DNA of 64,000 bases, taken from contig NZ_CP013630.1 of assembly GCF_001664485.1 (NCBI RefSeq), forward strand, positions 4,321,501 to 4,385,500, written 5' to 3'. This DNA comes from Rhizobium sp. N324. GTDB taxonomy: Bacteria > Pseudomonadota > Alphaproteobacteria > Rhizobiales > Rhizobiaceae. The notes under the pieces were generated by a model, which saw only the letters and a list, made by a program, of their open reading frames with translations, made no database searches and was not told the DNA's origin. Positions 6,597-18,102 of the stretch are shown here, piece after piece. Position numbers and translations under genes: made by a program. How positions within the stretch are numbered: the stretch's first letter is position 1; each line of letters starts with the position of its first letter.

Positions 6597-7817
6597 ATGC
6601 GACAACAAGAGAGACTGGCCGGAGCGGACTTTCTGCGCGCGACGGCTTGTCTGCTGGTGTTCGCCCACCATCTCGCGCTCCGGCTGGATATGCGCAGAAT
6701 TCCCGACGAATTGGGAACGGCTGCGCAGATCCTCCGTTTCGGCAATTTCGGCGTTGCCATCTTCTTCGTGCTCAGCGGCTTCCTTCTCGCTCATCCCTTC
6801 TGGCGCGCGCTCGACGACGGCCGCAACATGCCGAGCCTGCGCCACTACGCGATCCGCAGGGCGGCGCGCATTGCGCCGGGCTTCTGGGTGGCCGCAAGCG
6901 TCAGCTTCGCCCTCAGCCTGACGCTGCTTGCCCTGCCGCTGACGCCGGAGCTGACGCTCCGCTACATCTCCGGGCTGCTGTTCATGAGCCAGTGGCATTG
7001 GCGCACCTTCTTTCCCGTCGAAGCCGACGGCCCGCTCTGGTCGATTCCCTTCGAGGCCACAAGCTATGTGCTGCTGCCGGTCTGCTTTCTGCTGCTGTTT
7101 CGTTTGCCACTCCTTAGGCAGCGTCCGCTGCTTGCCCGCTTCGCCTGGCTTTGCGTGATCGCAGGCGTCCTCCTTGCCCATGTGCTGATCCTCATCCTCT
7201 TTCCGCTCGACGACATCGGGCGCGGCTGGCAATACGGCCTCCAGGGCGGGGCGAAGGAGTGGATGCCGCGGTATAATCCGATCGGCTTCTTCACAGTCTT
7301 CGCCCTCGGTGCGTTTGCCGCCGGCGTCGAGATGATGATCGCAAGACGGCCCTCCTTCTGGTTCGACGCCGCAGCGCTGCTGGCCCTCGCGGTTGCCGGC
7401 TACCGCCTCGTCATATCGCCCGGCGGCACCCCTGAAGCCTACGGCTGGCTCGACATCCCCTATGGCTTTCCGATCTTTCCGCTGGCGATCGCAACGGCGC
7501 TCGTTTCGCTCTGCCATTCGCAACACCTCGGCAGGCTGCTCGACAACGCTCCCGTCCGCTCCATCGCCAAGATCTCCTTCGGCATCTATATCTGGCAGGA
7601 GATCATCCTGATATCGATCCAGAAGCTCGACCCCGGTTCGTTCGGCGCGTCCACCGAAAATGTCGTCACCGGCTGGCTGCAATCCTGCGGTCTGGCGGCG
7701 GCGCTTGTTCTCCTCGTCGCCAGCCTCAGCTACCATCTGCTTGAAAGACCGGCGATCGACGTCGGCAACCGCCTAACACCCCGCCCATCCAATCGGGCTA
7801 CTCCTTTCAAAGTATAA
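6597..7817 (+). CDS. Acyltransferase 3 family membrane protein
   Basis: A 406-residue protein with about ten hydrophobic helices. The family signature is present: R.D.LRA-like GADFLRATACLLVFAHH near residue 10, and FGVAIFFVLSGFLLAHPF near residue 60. The histidine in VFAHH and the arginine in RRAARIAPGFW are conserved positions of OafA/NodX/ExoZ-type enzymes that O-acetylate surface polysaccharides or lipids in the inner membrane. It follows the thiamine operon by 66 bp but is functionally unrelated. An ExoY-like sugar transferase lies next, which supports a role in exopolysaccharide or LPS decoration. Confidence 0.8.
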   Translation: MRQQERLAGADFLRATACLLVFAHHLALRLDMRRIPDELGTAAQILRFGNFGVAIFFVLSGFLLAHPFWRALDDGRNMPSLRHYAIRRAARIAPGFWVAASVSFALSLTLLALPLTPELTLRYISGLLFMSQWHWRTFFPVEADGPLWSIPFEATSYVLLPVCFLLLFRLPLLRQRPLLARFAWLCVIAGVLLAHVLILILFPLDDIGRGWQYGLQGGAKEWMPRYNPIGFFTVFALGAFAAGVEMMIARRPSFWFDAAALLALAVAGYRLVISPGGTPEAYGWLDIPYGFPIFPLAIATALVSLCHSQHLGRLLDNAPVRSIAKISFGIYIWQEIILISIQKLDPGSFGASTENVVTGWLQSCGLAAALVLLVASLSYHLLERPAIDVGNRLTPRPSNRATPFKV

Positions 7818-7919
7818 ATTTCCCATCATCTCAACTAGAGGCATTAAGGTTAATCGCTAAATACTCCCATTTTTGGCGTCTTTAGGGTTACTGGATTCTT
7901 ATTTATACCGATGACAAAC

Positions 7920-7937
7920 GATACATGACCATGTATC
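7920..7937. promoter_or_regulatory. Perfect 18-bp palindrome upstream of the sugar transferase gene
   Basis: GATACATG-AC-CATGTATC lies 48 bp before the ATG at 7986, in an AT-rich 168-bp gap that otherwise has no clear promoter or ribosome site. An operator for a dimeric regulator is likely. It does not match any box I recognise with confidence. Confidence 0.4.
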
Positions 7938-7985
7938 TGTCTCCCTGTAGTTCAGTATCGCATCTAAACTTGTGGACCTTGCGTA

Positions 7986-8723
7986 ATGAATGCTTTTACT
8001 TCGAAGACGAATTCACGCTTCGATCCGTCTCAGCGTCAGGACAAAACCAAGACCCTGGTTGTCGCGAACTCCAATATTCGCCAGCCGAGCAGCTTTTCGC
8101 CGGTTGAAAGAAAGATGGCTATGCGCCTGGGCGTGAAGCGGCTATTCGACATCGCAGCCTCCGTCAGCGCCCTCATCGTGCTGGCGCCGTTTTTTCTGGC
8201 GATCGCTCTCTTCATCAAACTCGACGATGGCGGCCCGGTATTTTTCCGCCAGATCCGCTGGGGACTGAACGGCCGCAAGATCGTGGTGTTCAAATTCCGC
8301 TCGATGCGCGCCGAAGATTGTGATCCGAGCGGCATTCGGCAGACCGTCAAGGGCGACAGCCGCATGACCGGCATCGGCGCGGTGCTCCGAAGGACCAACA
8401 TCGACGAACTGCCGCAGCTTTTCAACGTCCTTCTCGGCGATATGTCGCTGGTCGGTCCACGCTGCCATGCGATCAACATGCGCGCAGCCGGTCGGCTCTA
8501 CGAGGAACTGGTGCCGGACTACCATCAGCGCCACATTATGCGCCCCGGCATCACCGGCCTTGCGCAGACGCGCGGCTGGCGCGGCCCGACGGCGCGACCG
8601 CTGCAGGCCCGCGCCCGTATCGCCAGCGATATCTATTACGTCCAGAATTTCAGCTTGCTGCTCGACCTGAACATTCTATTCAAGACGCTTATCATCGAGC
8701 TGCGCGGCGGTACCGGCTTCTGA
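7986..8723 (+). CDS. Bacterial sugar transferase, ExoY/WcaJ type
   Basis: A 245-residue polyisoprenyl-phosphate glycosyl-1-phosphate transferase. After a polar N-terminus (about 1-50) there is a single membrane helix (RLFDIAASVSALIVLAPFFL), then the catalytic domain with FFRQIRWGLNGR, KFRSMR, RRTNIDELPQLFNVLLGDMS, LVGPR and PGITGLAQ. These motifs define enzymes that load the first sugar phosphate onto undecaprenyl phosphate in exopolysaccharide synthesis. Length matches ExoY rather than long WcaJ. The ribosome site for ATG 7986 is weak; ATG at 8115 (MAMRLGVKRLF), after AAAGAAAG, is an alternative start. No glycosyltransferase cluster follows, so it is an isolated copy. Confidence 0.82.
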   Translation: MNAFTSKTNSRFDPSQRQDKTKTLVVANSNIRQPSSFSPVERKMAMRLGVKRLFDIAASVSALIVLAPFFLAIALFIKLDDGGPVFFRQIRWGLNGRKIVVFKFRSMRAEDCDPSGIRQTVKGDSRMTGIGAVLRRTNIDELPQLFNVLLGDMSLVGPRCHAINMRAAGRLYEELVPDYHQRHIMRPGITGLAQTRGWRGPTARPLQARARIASDIYYVQNFSLLLDLNILFKTLIIELRGGTGF

Positions 8724-8822
8724 GGCTATCCGGCCTGTCGGCAAAGCGGCTATAGCGGCCGATTACTCGTTTGAAGCCACCAACGGGCACTACCCGCCGG
8801 CCCCGAGAGATCAGCAAAATAC

Positions 8823-8848
8823 AAAAAGGCGGCTGTTGAGCCGCCTTT
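8823..8848 (-). terminator. Intrinsic terminator of the atp operon
   Basis: Perfect stem AAAGGCGGCT (8825-8834) and AGCCGCCTTT (8839-8848) with loop GTTG. On the minus strand the stem is followed by a T-run (8827-8823). It lies 24 bp beyond the atpC stop codon, and could partly act on the convergent sugar transferase transcript as well. Confidence 0.85.
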
Positions 8849-8871
8849 CATTGTTGCAAAAGTGATTGCGA

Positions 8872-9279
8872 TCAATCCTGCTGGACGATGCCGCTCAGAT
8901 GCGTCAGTTCCATGATGAAATGCTCGAGCTTCGACTTGTGCTCATGCAGTTCGGTATTCTCGAGTTCCGCGCGGGCCGCCTCGATGCGCCGGGTCAGCTC
9001 GTCCTTGTGAAGTTCCTCGACCGGCACGGCGGATTCGGCAAGCAATGTGCAGCCGGTCGGCAGAATATCGGCAAAACCGCCGAATACAACGTAATCTTGC
9101 TTCTTGCCGGACGCCGAACGCACGCTCACGACACCCGGCTTGACCGTCGTCATCGTTGGCGCGTGGTGCGCCATGACGGTCATTTCGCCCTCAGTCGCGG
9201 GGATGACGACCTCGGTCACCATCTCCGACAGCAGCAGACGCTCCGGCGAAACGAGCTCAAAGTTGAAATTGTCAGCCAT
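8872..9279 (-). CDS. atpC: ATP synthase F1 epsilon subunit
   Basis: A 135-residue protein: MADNFNFELVSPERLLLS opens the beta-sandwich, with TEGEMTVMAHHAPTMTTVKP as family core and a C-terminal helical hairpin (about 90-130). It forms the central stalk with gamma and restrains ATP hydrolysis. Its ATG shares a base with the stop of the small gene upstream (TGATG). It is the last gene of the operon, followed by a terminator. Confidence 0.95.
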   Translation of the reverse strand: MADNFNFELVSPERLLLSEMVTEVVIPATEGEMTVMAHHAPTMTTVKPGVVSVRSASGKKQDYVVFGGFADILPTGCTLLAESAVPVEELHKDELTRRIEAARAELENTELHEHKSKLEHFIMELTHLSGIVQQD

Positions 9280-9517
9280 CAGTGACTTACCTTCTCGGCT
9301 ATGGCTTTCGCATCTTGCAATTGGGTCCCGCAGAACGGGCAGTGCATTATCGCTTGGTCGAGATAACCGAGGCCTTCCTCGCTCTGAACCAGCCCCACAA
9401 CCATCATCAGCACGCCATTATCGGCGCGATAGATGGTCGGCGCGGCTGGGTCGGGAAGATCCGCCACGACCCCCTTCAAGGAATCGCAGCAGAATATCTC
9501 GTCTAGCGCGTCGCTCA

Positions 9518-9518
<1 letters not shown>
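9279..9518 (-). CDS. Small uncharacterised protein coupled between atpD and atpC
   Basis: A 79-residue unrecognised protein beginning MSDALDEIFCCDSLKGVVADL. It has four cysteines in two pairs: CC at 10-11 and CPFC near 60 (MHCPFCGTQLQDA), so a small zinc-ribbon-like or metal-binding fold is possible. Both junctions are TGATG: its ATG overlaps the atpD stop and its stop overlaps the atpC start. Ribosomes can therefore pass from atpD through this gene to atpC, and its product should be made at F1-like levels. Codon choice is in keeping with the neighbours. No membrane segment or signal peptide. Function unknown; a role in F1 assembly or regulation is only a guess from position. Confidence 0.8.
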
Positions 9519-11862
<2,344 letters not shown>

Positions 11863-11890
11863 CCGTGATCCGTCCTAACTTAGGGCCTGA

Positions 11891-13420
11891 TTACGAGAAA
11901 GACTTTGCGAAGCTATCGAGAGCAGCAGTGAGCTTGCCCCTGGTATCGTCGCTGATTGCCTTTTCCGTGCGGATCGCGTCGAGAATGGCGGAGCCTTCCG
12001 AACGCAGATAGGAGAGGAAGCCCTGCTCGAACTTGCCGACCGAAGCCACCGGCAGCTTGTCGAGGTAGCCGTTGACGCCGGCGAAGATCACCGCGACCTG
12101 CTCTTCCGTCTTCAGCGGCGAGAACTGCGGCTGCTTCAGGAGTTCGGTCAGGCGTGCGCCGCGGTTCAAGAGGCGCTGCGTTGCAGCGTCGAGGTCCGAA
12201 CCGAACTGGGCGAAGGCGGCCATTTCGCGATACTGGGCGAGTTCGCCCTTGATCGAGCCGGCAACCTGCTTCATCGCCTTGATCTGCGCGGCGGAACCGA
12301 CGCGCGAGACCGACAGGCCGACGTTCACGGCCGGGCGGATACCCTGGTAGAACAGGTCGGTTTCAAGGAAGATCTGGCCGTCGGTGATCGAGATCACGTT
12401 GGTCGGAATGAAGGCCGACACGTCGTTGCCCTGCGTTTCGATGACGGGCAGAGCGGTCAGCGAACCGGCGCCCTTGTCGTCGTTCATCTTCGCAGCACGC
12501 TCGAGCAGGCGCGAGTGCAGGTAGAAAACGTCGCCCGGATAGGCTTCGCGGCCCGGCGGGCGGCGCAGCAGCAGCGACATCTGGCGGTAGGATACCGCCT
12601 GCTTCGACAGGTCGTCGTAACCGATCAGCGCATGCATGCCGTTATCGCGGAAATATTCGCCCATGGCGCAGCCGGCAAACGGAGCCAGGAACTGCATCGG
12701 CGCCGGATCGGAAGCGGTGGCGGCAACGATGATCGAGTACTTCAGTGCGCCGCGCTCTTCGAGCACCTTGACGAACTGGGCAACGGTCGAGCGCTTCTGG
12801 CCGACGGCGACGTAGACGCAGTAAAGCTTCTCGCCTTCCGGACCGTTGTCGTGAATGGCCTTCTGGTTGAGGAAGGCATCGAGCAGGATCGCGGTCTTGC
12901 CGGTCTGGCGGTCGCCGATGACGAGCTCGCGCTGGCCGCGGCCGACCGGGATCAGCGCATCGATAGCCTTGAGGCCGGTCGACATCGGCTCATGAACCGA
13001 CTTGCGGGGAATGATGCCGGGAGCCTTGACGTCGACGCGCGAACGGCGCGTCGCGTTGATCGGGCCCTTGCCGTCGATCGGATTGCCGAGTGCGTCGACG
13101 ACGCGGCCGAGCAGTTCGGGACCAACGGGAACGTCGACGATGGCGCCGGTCCGCTTGACGGTGTCGCCTTCCTTGATGTCGCGGTCGGAGCCGAAAATAA
13201 CGACGCCGACATTGTCGGATTCAAGGTTCAAAGCCATGCCGCGGATGCCGCCGGGGAACTCGACCATTTCGCCGGCCTGGACATTGTCCAGACCATAGAC
13301 GCGGGCGATACCGTCACCGACGGAGAGAACCTGGCCGACTTCCGAGACTTCTGCCTCTTTGCCGAAATTTTTGATCTGGTCTTTGAGAATTGCGGAAATT
13401 TCCGCGGCGCGGATATCCAT
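11891..13420 (-). CDS. atpA: ATP synthase F1 alpha subunit
   Basis: The 509-residue non-catalytic nucleotide-binding subunit. An N-terminal beta-barrel domain is followed by the P-loop GDRQTGKT (169-176) and family blocks [42 protein letters not shown] and the arginine-finger region [13 protein letters not shown]. The start shares one base with the atpH stop (TGATG). Full length with no anomalies. Confidence 0.97.
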   Translation of the reverse strand: MDIRAAEISAILKDQIKNFGKEAEVSEVGQVLSVGDGIARVYGLDNVQAGEMVEFPGGIRGMALNLESDNVGVVIFGSDRDIKEGDTVKRTGAIVDVPVGPELLGRVVDALGNPIDGKGPINATRRSRVDVKAPGIIPRKSVHEPMSTGLKAIDALIPVGRGQRELVIGDRQTGKTAILLDAFLNQKAIHDNGPEGEKLYCVYVAVGQKRSTVAQFVKVLEERGALKYSIIVAATASDPAPMQFLAPFAGCAMGEYFRDNGMHALIGYDDLSKQAVSYRQMSLLLRRPPGREAYPGDVFYLHSRLLERAAKMNDDKGAGSLTALPVIETQGNDVSAFIPTNVISITDGQIFLETDLFYQGIRPAVNVGLSVSRVGSAAQIKAMKQVAGSIKGELAQYREMAAFAQFGSDLDAATQRLLNRGARLTELLKQPQFSPLKTEEQVAVIFAGVNGYLDKLPVASVGKFEQGFLSYLRSEGSAILDAIRTEKAISDDTRGKLTAALDSFAKSFS

Positions 13421-13986
13421 CAGCCAACCTCTTTCAATGCGAGCTTAAGAGTGGAGAGTTTGGTACGAAGAGACGTATCAATCTGGCGGGACCCGACCTT
13501 TACGATCAGACCACCAAGAATTGACGGATCAACCGTGACAGCAATCGTCACGTCTTTGCCGGTAACGCTCTTGAGTGCCACCTTCAATTCGGTTTCCTGC
13601 GCTTGCGAAAGCGCATGCGCCGAGGTGACCTCGGCGGAGATTTCACCGCGATGGTTCGCGGCGATGATGCGGAAGGCCTTGATCATGCCCGGCAGGGCAA
13701 ACAGGCGGCGATTGCGCGCCACGACCTTCAGGAAATTGGCGAAGAAGCCGCTGATTCCGGCCTTCTCGCTGATAGCGACGATCGCCTTCAGCTGGTCCTC
13801 GGCAGAGAAAACCGGGCTTGCTACGAAGCGCTTCAGATCGGCGCTCTCGTCCAGCATCACCTGAAAACGGTCAAGATCGGCGGTTACGCTGTCGATGGCG
13901 CCCTGCTCGAGCGCCAGATCGAAAAGCGACGAGGCATAGCGCTCGGCAACACCAGATGTAAGCTGGGACGTGTCTGCCACTGGCAC
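13420..13986 (-). CDS. atpH: ATP synthase F1 delta subunit
   Basis: A 188-residue peripheral-stalk protein that links F1 to the b subunits. [18 protein letters not shown] at the N-terminus and the C-terminal block [20 protein letters not shown] are characteristic. The frame is open further upstream, but GTG at 13986 gives the usual rhizobial start (MPVADTSQ) and follows AGGGA, so GTG is chosen over ATG codons far upstream. First gene of the operon; F0 genes are not in the window. Between 13987 and 14241 no gene and no confident promoter was seen. Confidence 0.93.
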   Translation of the reverse strand: MPVADTSQLTSGVAERYASSLFDLALEQGAIDSVTADLDRFQVMLDESADLKRFVASPVFSAEDQLKAIVAISEKAGISGFFANFLKVVARNRRLFALPGMIKAFRIIAANHRGEISAEVTSAHALSQAQETELKVALKSVTGKDVTIAVTVDPSILGGLIVKVGSRQIDTSLRTKLSTLKLALKEVG

Positions 13987-14241
13987 AAATTTCCCTGATT
14001 TCAACCCAAAATCCGGCTCTCGGCGGACGCCGAACCTATGATCTTGAATTCGTTTTGATTTCCCCCAGAAATCACAAGAGAAGCCTCTTGCTTCTTCCGA
14101 AATTCGGGGTCCGTCTAACATAGGATGTTCGGACTCGCAACACGCGTAATGCCCGAATACGCCTTTCACATGAATTTCTATCCGCAAAATTGCGCAACGG
14201 CCTGAAAGCCAGCCGGGGAAGCCGTCGGCCGGCCGCGAGAT

Positions 14242-14631
14242 TCACGTCTGGGTGAAGCCGAAAACATACAGCAGCGGCAGCGCGGCCAAGGCAATCTGCA
14301 CAACCAGGAGTAAATAGTTGACGATATTACTCCCCTTATCGGACAGGATCGAGATGATACGGGCAAAGGCCGCCATCGCAAAGGCGGCGCCGAGCGCCAT
14401 GTAGATTGTGGTCTGGGCGAGCATGATCGCCGACAGGCCGAAGCCGAGATAGAAACCGCCCATCGAGCGACCCTCGCCATATCCTTCCGGTCGCCCCTGC
14501 TGCGCCTGCAGGCCGAGAAGACGGAAAGTATGGCCGGGTGCAAACATCATGATGAAGCCGGCGAGCGCCGTGAAGGCGGCGGAGCAGAACGCCAGCTGCT
14601 CGCCGAGTTCGGTCGGAAAATAGAAATCCAT
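14242..14631 (-). CDS. Small membrane protein (AGROH133_08824-type, annotated elsewhere as phage infection protein)
   Basis: A 129-residue protein with about four hydrophobic helices: AFCSAAFTALAGFIMMFAP, FYLGFGLSAIMLAQTTIYMA, LGAAFAMAAFARIISIL and YLLLVVQIALAALPLLYVF. A conserved polar loop PEGYGEGRSMGG lies between the first two. It resembles the short DUF4345-like proteins conserved in Rhizobiaceae, which carry the AGROH133_08824 family name. The biochemical role is not known; the label phage infection protein should not be read as proven. It is a single gene between atpH and priA, same strand. Confidence 0.65.
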   Translation of the reverse strand: MDFYFPTELGEQLAFCSAAFTALAGFIMMFAPGHTFRLLGLQAQQGRPEGYGEGRSMGGFYLGFGLSAIMLAQTTIYMALGAAFAMAAFARIISILSDKGSNIVNYLLLVVQIALAALPLLYVFGFTQT

Positions 14632-14693
14632 GCATCAGCCCCAAATCACCCGGAAGAATCAGTGTTTTATGACATGGGGCGGAAAAGGAGGAA

Positions 14694-14729
14694 ATGGCGG
14701 AGGTGTGTTTTATGGCGGGGGTGTGTTTT
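14694..14729. repeat. Two tandem 18-bp units at the priA 3' end
   Basis: ATGGCGGAGGTGTGTTTT is followed directly by ATGGCGGGGGTGTGTTTT (one mismatch). The second unit reaches into the priA stop codon (14728-14730). It is probably a local slippage duplication. Confidence 0.6.
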
Positions 14730-16944
14730 AGAGAAAGCTCTGCGGATCGATGTCGAGCTGCACCTGCACCGATCCGCGCTCCTTCGGCGATTGCGACAAC
14801 ATCGCCCGCAAGAAACCCTGCATGTCGGAGTTGCGCCGGCCGTGTACCAAAAGACGGAAGCGGTGGCGGCCGCGCACCAGCGCCAGTGGCGCTTCGGCCG
14901 GGCCGAGCACCGAAATGCCGGAGACCTGCGGTGCGGCGTTGCGCATGCCGCGCGCATGGTTTTCGGCATCATGGCGGGTTTCGGCCGAGACGATGATCGA
15001 GGCGAGCCTACCGAAGGGCGGCAATATGGCGCGTTCGCGTTCGCTGATCTCGCGCTCGTAGAAGGCGTCGGAATTGCCTGAGACGATCGCCTGCATGACT
15101 GGATGCTGCGGCTGATAGGTCTGCAGCAGCCCATGGCTTTTGAGGCCGGTGCGCCCGGCCCGGCCGGTCACCTGCGACAGAAGCTGGAAGGTGCGCTCGG
15201 CGGCGCGCGGATCGCCATTGGCAAGGCCGAGATCGGCATCGACGATACCGACCAGTGTCATCAGTGGAAAATTATGCCCCTTGGCGACGAGTTGAGTGCC
15301 GATGACGATATCAGCCTCCCCCTTGGCGATCGCCTCCAATTCCAGCCGCAGCCGCTTCACCCCGCCCATGATATCCGAGGAGAGAACGATGGTGCGCGCC
15401 TGTGGGAAATGCCGCTCCACCTCCTCGGCAATGCGCTCGACGCCCGGCCCGCAGGCGACGAGATGGTCGAGCGTGCCGCATTCCGGGCAGGCCTCCGGCG
15501 TGCGCTCGGCATGGCCGCATTGATGGCATTGCAGCTGCTTGCGAAAACGATGCTCGACCAGCCAGCTCGAACATTGCGGGCATTGGAAACGGTGGCCGCA
15601 GACGCGGCAGAGGGTCAGCGGCGCATAACCGCGCCGATTGAGAAAGAGCAGCGCCTGTTCGCGCTTCTCCACCGTCTTGCCGATCGCCCGGATCAGCACC
15701 GGCGACAGGAAGCCGCCGCGCTCCGGCGCGTGCCGGCGCATATCGATGAGATGCAGGTCCGGTAACGCCGCGTCGCCGAAACGCGTCGGCAGGTGGACGG
15801 TGGTGTAGCGCCCGCTCTGCCCGTTGACCTGGCTTTCGACCGACGGCGTCGCCGACACCAGGACGACGGGAAAATCGCCGATGCGGCCGCGCACCACGGC
15901 CATGTCGCGGGCATTGTAGAAAACGCGATCCTCCTGCTTGTAGGCCGGATCGTGCTCCTCGTCGACGATGATCAGGCCGAGATCCTCGAAGGGCAGGAAG
16001 AGCGCCGAGCGGGCGCCGGCCACGACGCGGACCTCGCCGGTCACCGCCTGGCGCCAGACCTTTTCGCGCATGCGCGGCGCCAGATCGGAATGCCATTCGG
16101 CCGGTTTTGCCCCGAAGCGATCCTGGAAACGCTCCATGAAACTTGCCGTCAGCGCGATCTCCGGCAGCAGGATCAGCACCTGCTTGCCGCGTTTCAACGT
16201 TTCGGCGATCGCCTCGAAATAGACCTCGGTCTTGCCCGATCCGGTCACCCCGTCGATCAGCGACACCGAAAATTCGCCCTTGCGGACATCGGAAACGATC
16301 TCCGCGGCCGCCTCTTTCTGCGGCCCTTTGAGGCGGGCGGCGGCAAATTCGGGATCCGGCATCGCCACGACCGGCGGCGGCGGCAGGAAGATCGTCTCGA
16401 AGATGCCGAGCGTGATCAGTCCGTCGACGACGCTGGTCGAGACCCCCGCCGCATGCGCCAGGCCGCTGCGCGTCCAGGACAAACCGTCGGAGGCGGTGTC
16501 AAGCACGCGGGCGCGCGCCGGCGTCATCCGCTCTGGTTCGCCGCCGACGAATTTCAGCCCCTCCACCATCGGCTCCGGCTCGAAGGCGTTCGGCGCCCTC
16601 AGCGCCATGCGGGCGACGAGGCCGGGCGGCGAAAGCGTATAGGCCGCCACCCAATCGATGAAATCGCGCATCTCCCGCGAAAGCGGCGGGCAGTCGAAGA
16701 CATGGCTGATCGGCCGCAGTTTCTTCGGGTCGACGCCATCCTCGCCGCCGTCCCAGACGACGCCGATCACCTGCCGCGGCCCGAGCGGCACCTGCACGAC
16801 CGAGCCGGGCTCGACCGCCATGCCCTCGGGCACCGAATAGGAATAGGGTTTGGGCGCCGGCATCGGCACCAGCACGGGAACCGTTCGGTTCGCGGGCGGT
16901 GCCTCGAAAAGCGCGCCAAAGAGATCGGACGAATCTGTGCTCAT
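14728..16944 (-). CDS. priA: Primosomal protein N' (replication restart helicase)
   Basis: A 738-residue superfamily 2 helicase. The N-terminal 3'-DNA-binding domain (about 15-110) is followed by Walker A DGVTGSGKTEVYFE, DEEH box VDEEHDPAYKQ and SATPS motif III. A zinc-binding insert has eight cysteines (CRVCGHRFQCPQC and CHQCGHAER, then CPECG). Then come motifs V and VI (GTQLVAKGHNFP and QVTGRAGRTG). It reloads the replisome at stalled forks. ATG at 16944 (MSTDSSDLFGALFE) is preferred over ATG 16965, which lies in the divergent promoter region. Confidence 0.95.
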   Translation of the reverse strand: MSTDSSDLFGALFEAPPANRTVPVLVPMPAPKPYSYSVPEGMAVEPGSVVQVPLGPRQVIGVVWDGGEDGVDPKKLRPISHVFDCPPLSREMRDFIDWVAAYTLSPPGLVARMALRAPNAFEPEPMVEGLKFVGGEPERMTPARARVLDTASDGLSWTRSGLAHAAGVSTSVVDGLITLGIFETIFLPPPPVVAMPDPEFAAARLKGPQKEAAAEIVSDVRKGEFSVSLIDGVTGSGKTEVYFEAIAETLKRGKQVLILLPEIALTASFMERFQDRFGAKPAEWHSDLAPRMREKVWRQAVTGEVRVVAGARSALFLPFEDLGLIIVDEEHDPAYKQEDRVFYNARDMAVVRGRIGDFPVVLVSATPSVESQVNGQSGRYTTVHLPTRFGDAALPDLHLIDMRRHAPERGGFLSPVLIRAIGKTVEKREQALLFLNRRGYAPLTLCRVCGHRFQCPQCSSWLVEHRFRKQLQCHQCGHAERTPEACPECGTLDHLVACGPGVERIAEEVERHFPQARTIVLSSDIMGGVKRLRLELEAIAKGEADIVIGTQLVAKGHNFPLMTLVGIVDADLGLANGDPRAAERTFQLLSQVTGRAGRTGLKSHGLLQTYQPQHPVMQAIVSGNSDAFYEREISERERAILPPFGRLASIIVSAETRHDAENHARGMRNAAPQVSGISVLGPAEAPLALVRGRHRFRLLVHGRRNSDMQGFLRAMLSQSPKERGSVQVQLDIDPQSFL

Positions 16945-17048
16945 CGGGCGAGACCATGCCCGCAAATCGATGCAATTGGAACCGCAAAGACAAGGCGGTG
17001 CATCTTACGAGGAGTGCGGATTGCGACGGCTTCGCCAGGATTGCCTAT

Positions 17049-17137
17049 ACCCTTAAGAAAGGGTTGCCGGACGAACGATTGGCCGCATAGATTGCCGGAG
17101 AGATTCAATTGGAAATGCCGAAGCGTTGTTCTTCGGC
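17049..17137. promoter_or_regulatory. Two small dyads upstream of the DapA-like gene
   Basis: ACCCTT-AAGA-AAGGGT (17049-17064) and GCCGAAG-N7-CTTCGGC (17117-17137) lie in the 213-bp divergent priA/DapA-like gap. The first follows a possible CTATAC -10, and the second sits close to the ribosome site. Both could be operators or leader hairpins. The matches are short. Confidence 0.3.
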
Positions 17138-17157
17138 CGCTGAATTGGAGAGCACCA

Positions 17158-18102
17158 ATGGCCAGACTGACCGAAGACGCCAAGGGTGTCTATGTGATCG
17201 CCGTAACCCCGTTCACAGATGACGGCGCGCTCGATCTCGACAGCATCGACAGCATGGTCGATTTCTACGAAGGCGCCGGCGTCACCGGCCTGACGGTGCT
17301 CGGCCAGCTCGGCGAGGCCCCGAAGCTGACCGCAGAGGAATCGCGGAGCGTGGTCGAGCGGGTGCTGAGGCGCCTCGACGGGCGCCTGCCCGTCGTCGTC
17401 GGCGTCTCGGCGCCGGGGCTTGCGCCGATGCGCGAACTTGCCGAAGCGGTCATGGGCGAAGGTGCGGCCGGCGTCATGGTCGCGCCGCCCTGGACAGTCA
17501 AGACCGATGACCAGGCTTTCGCCTTCTACCAGTCGGTCGGCGAGGCCCTGGGCGATACGCCCTTCGTGCTGCAGGATTATCCGCTCACTACCAATGTGAC
17601 GATCGCGCCCAAGGTGATCGAACGCATCGTCAACGAGGTGCAAAATTGCGTCATGCTCAAGCACGAGGACTGGCCGGGCCTTGCCAAGATATCGGCGCTC
17701 CGTGCCGCCAGCGACAAGGGCGCCATGCGGCGCATCTCCATCCTTTGCGGCAATGGCGGACTGTTCCTGCCCGAAGAGATGGGCCGCGGCGCCGATGGCG
17801 CGATGACCGGCTTTTGTTATCCTGAGATGATGGTCGGCGTCGTCGCGGCCTATGCGGCCGGAAATCCCGATCGCGCCCATGACATCTTCGACGCCTATCT
17901 GCCGCTCGCCCGCTATGAACAGCAGCAAGGCATCGGGCTTGCCTGCCGCAAATATGTTCTGGCCAAGCGCGGCGTGATCAAATCCGCCAATCTGCGCAAG
18001 CCGGGCGCCAAGCTCTCGGCGCTCGACATTGCCGATGTCGAACGACTGCTGGCGCGCCAAGCCGCCCGCCTCGAGGAGATCGGCGTGAAACTTAAAGCGT
18101 GA
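17158..18102 (+). CDS. DapA-family (dihydrodipicolinate synthase-like) class I aldolase
   Basis: A 314-residue TIM-barrel lyase. The Schiff-base lysine is K168 (CVMLKHEDWPG) and the conserved tyrosine is Y141 (LQDYPLTTN). The usual GTTGE phosphate/keto-acid loop is GQLGE here (about 49-53), so both proton-relay threonines of true DapA are absent. It is therefore unlikely to be the lysine biosynthesis enzyme and more likely a 2-keto-3-deoxy-sugar or related aldolase/dehydratase. ATG at 17158 follows GGAG. The final 11 bp overlap the convergent GNAT gene. Confidence 0.78.
   Translation: MARLTEDAKGVYVIAVTPFTDDGALDLDSIDSMVDFYEGAGVTGLTVLGQLGEAPKLTAEESRSVVERVLRRLDGRLPVVVGVSAPGLAPMRELAEAVMGEGAAGVMVAPPWTVKTDDQAFAFYQSVGEALGDTPFVLQDYPLTTNVTIAPKVIERIVNEVQNCVMLKHEDWPGLAKISALRAASDKGAMRRISILCGNGGLFLPEEMGRGADGAMTGFCYPEMMVGVVAAYAAGNPDRAHDIFDAYLPLARYEQQQGIGLACRKYVLAKRGVIKSANLRKPGAKLSALDIADVERLLARQAARLEEIGVKLKA

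Noticed and set aside
17158..18102. Calling this gene dapA
   Set aside because: The GTTGE catalytic loop is GQLGE, so lysine-pathway function is unlikely even though the fold is the same.
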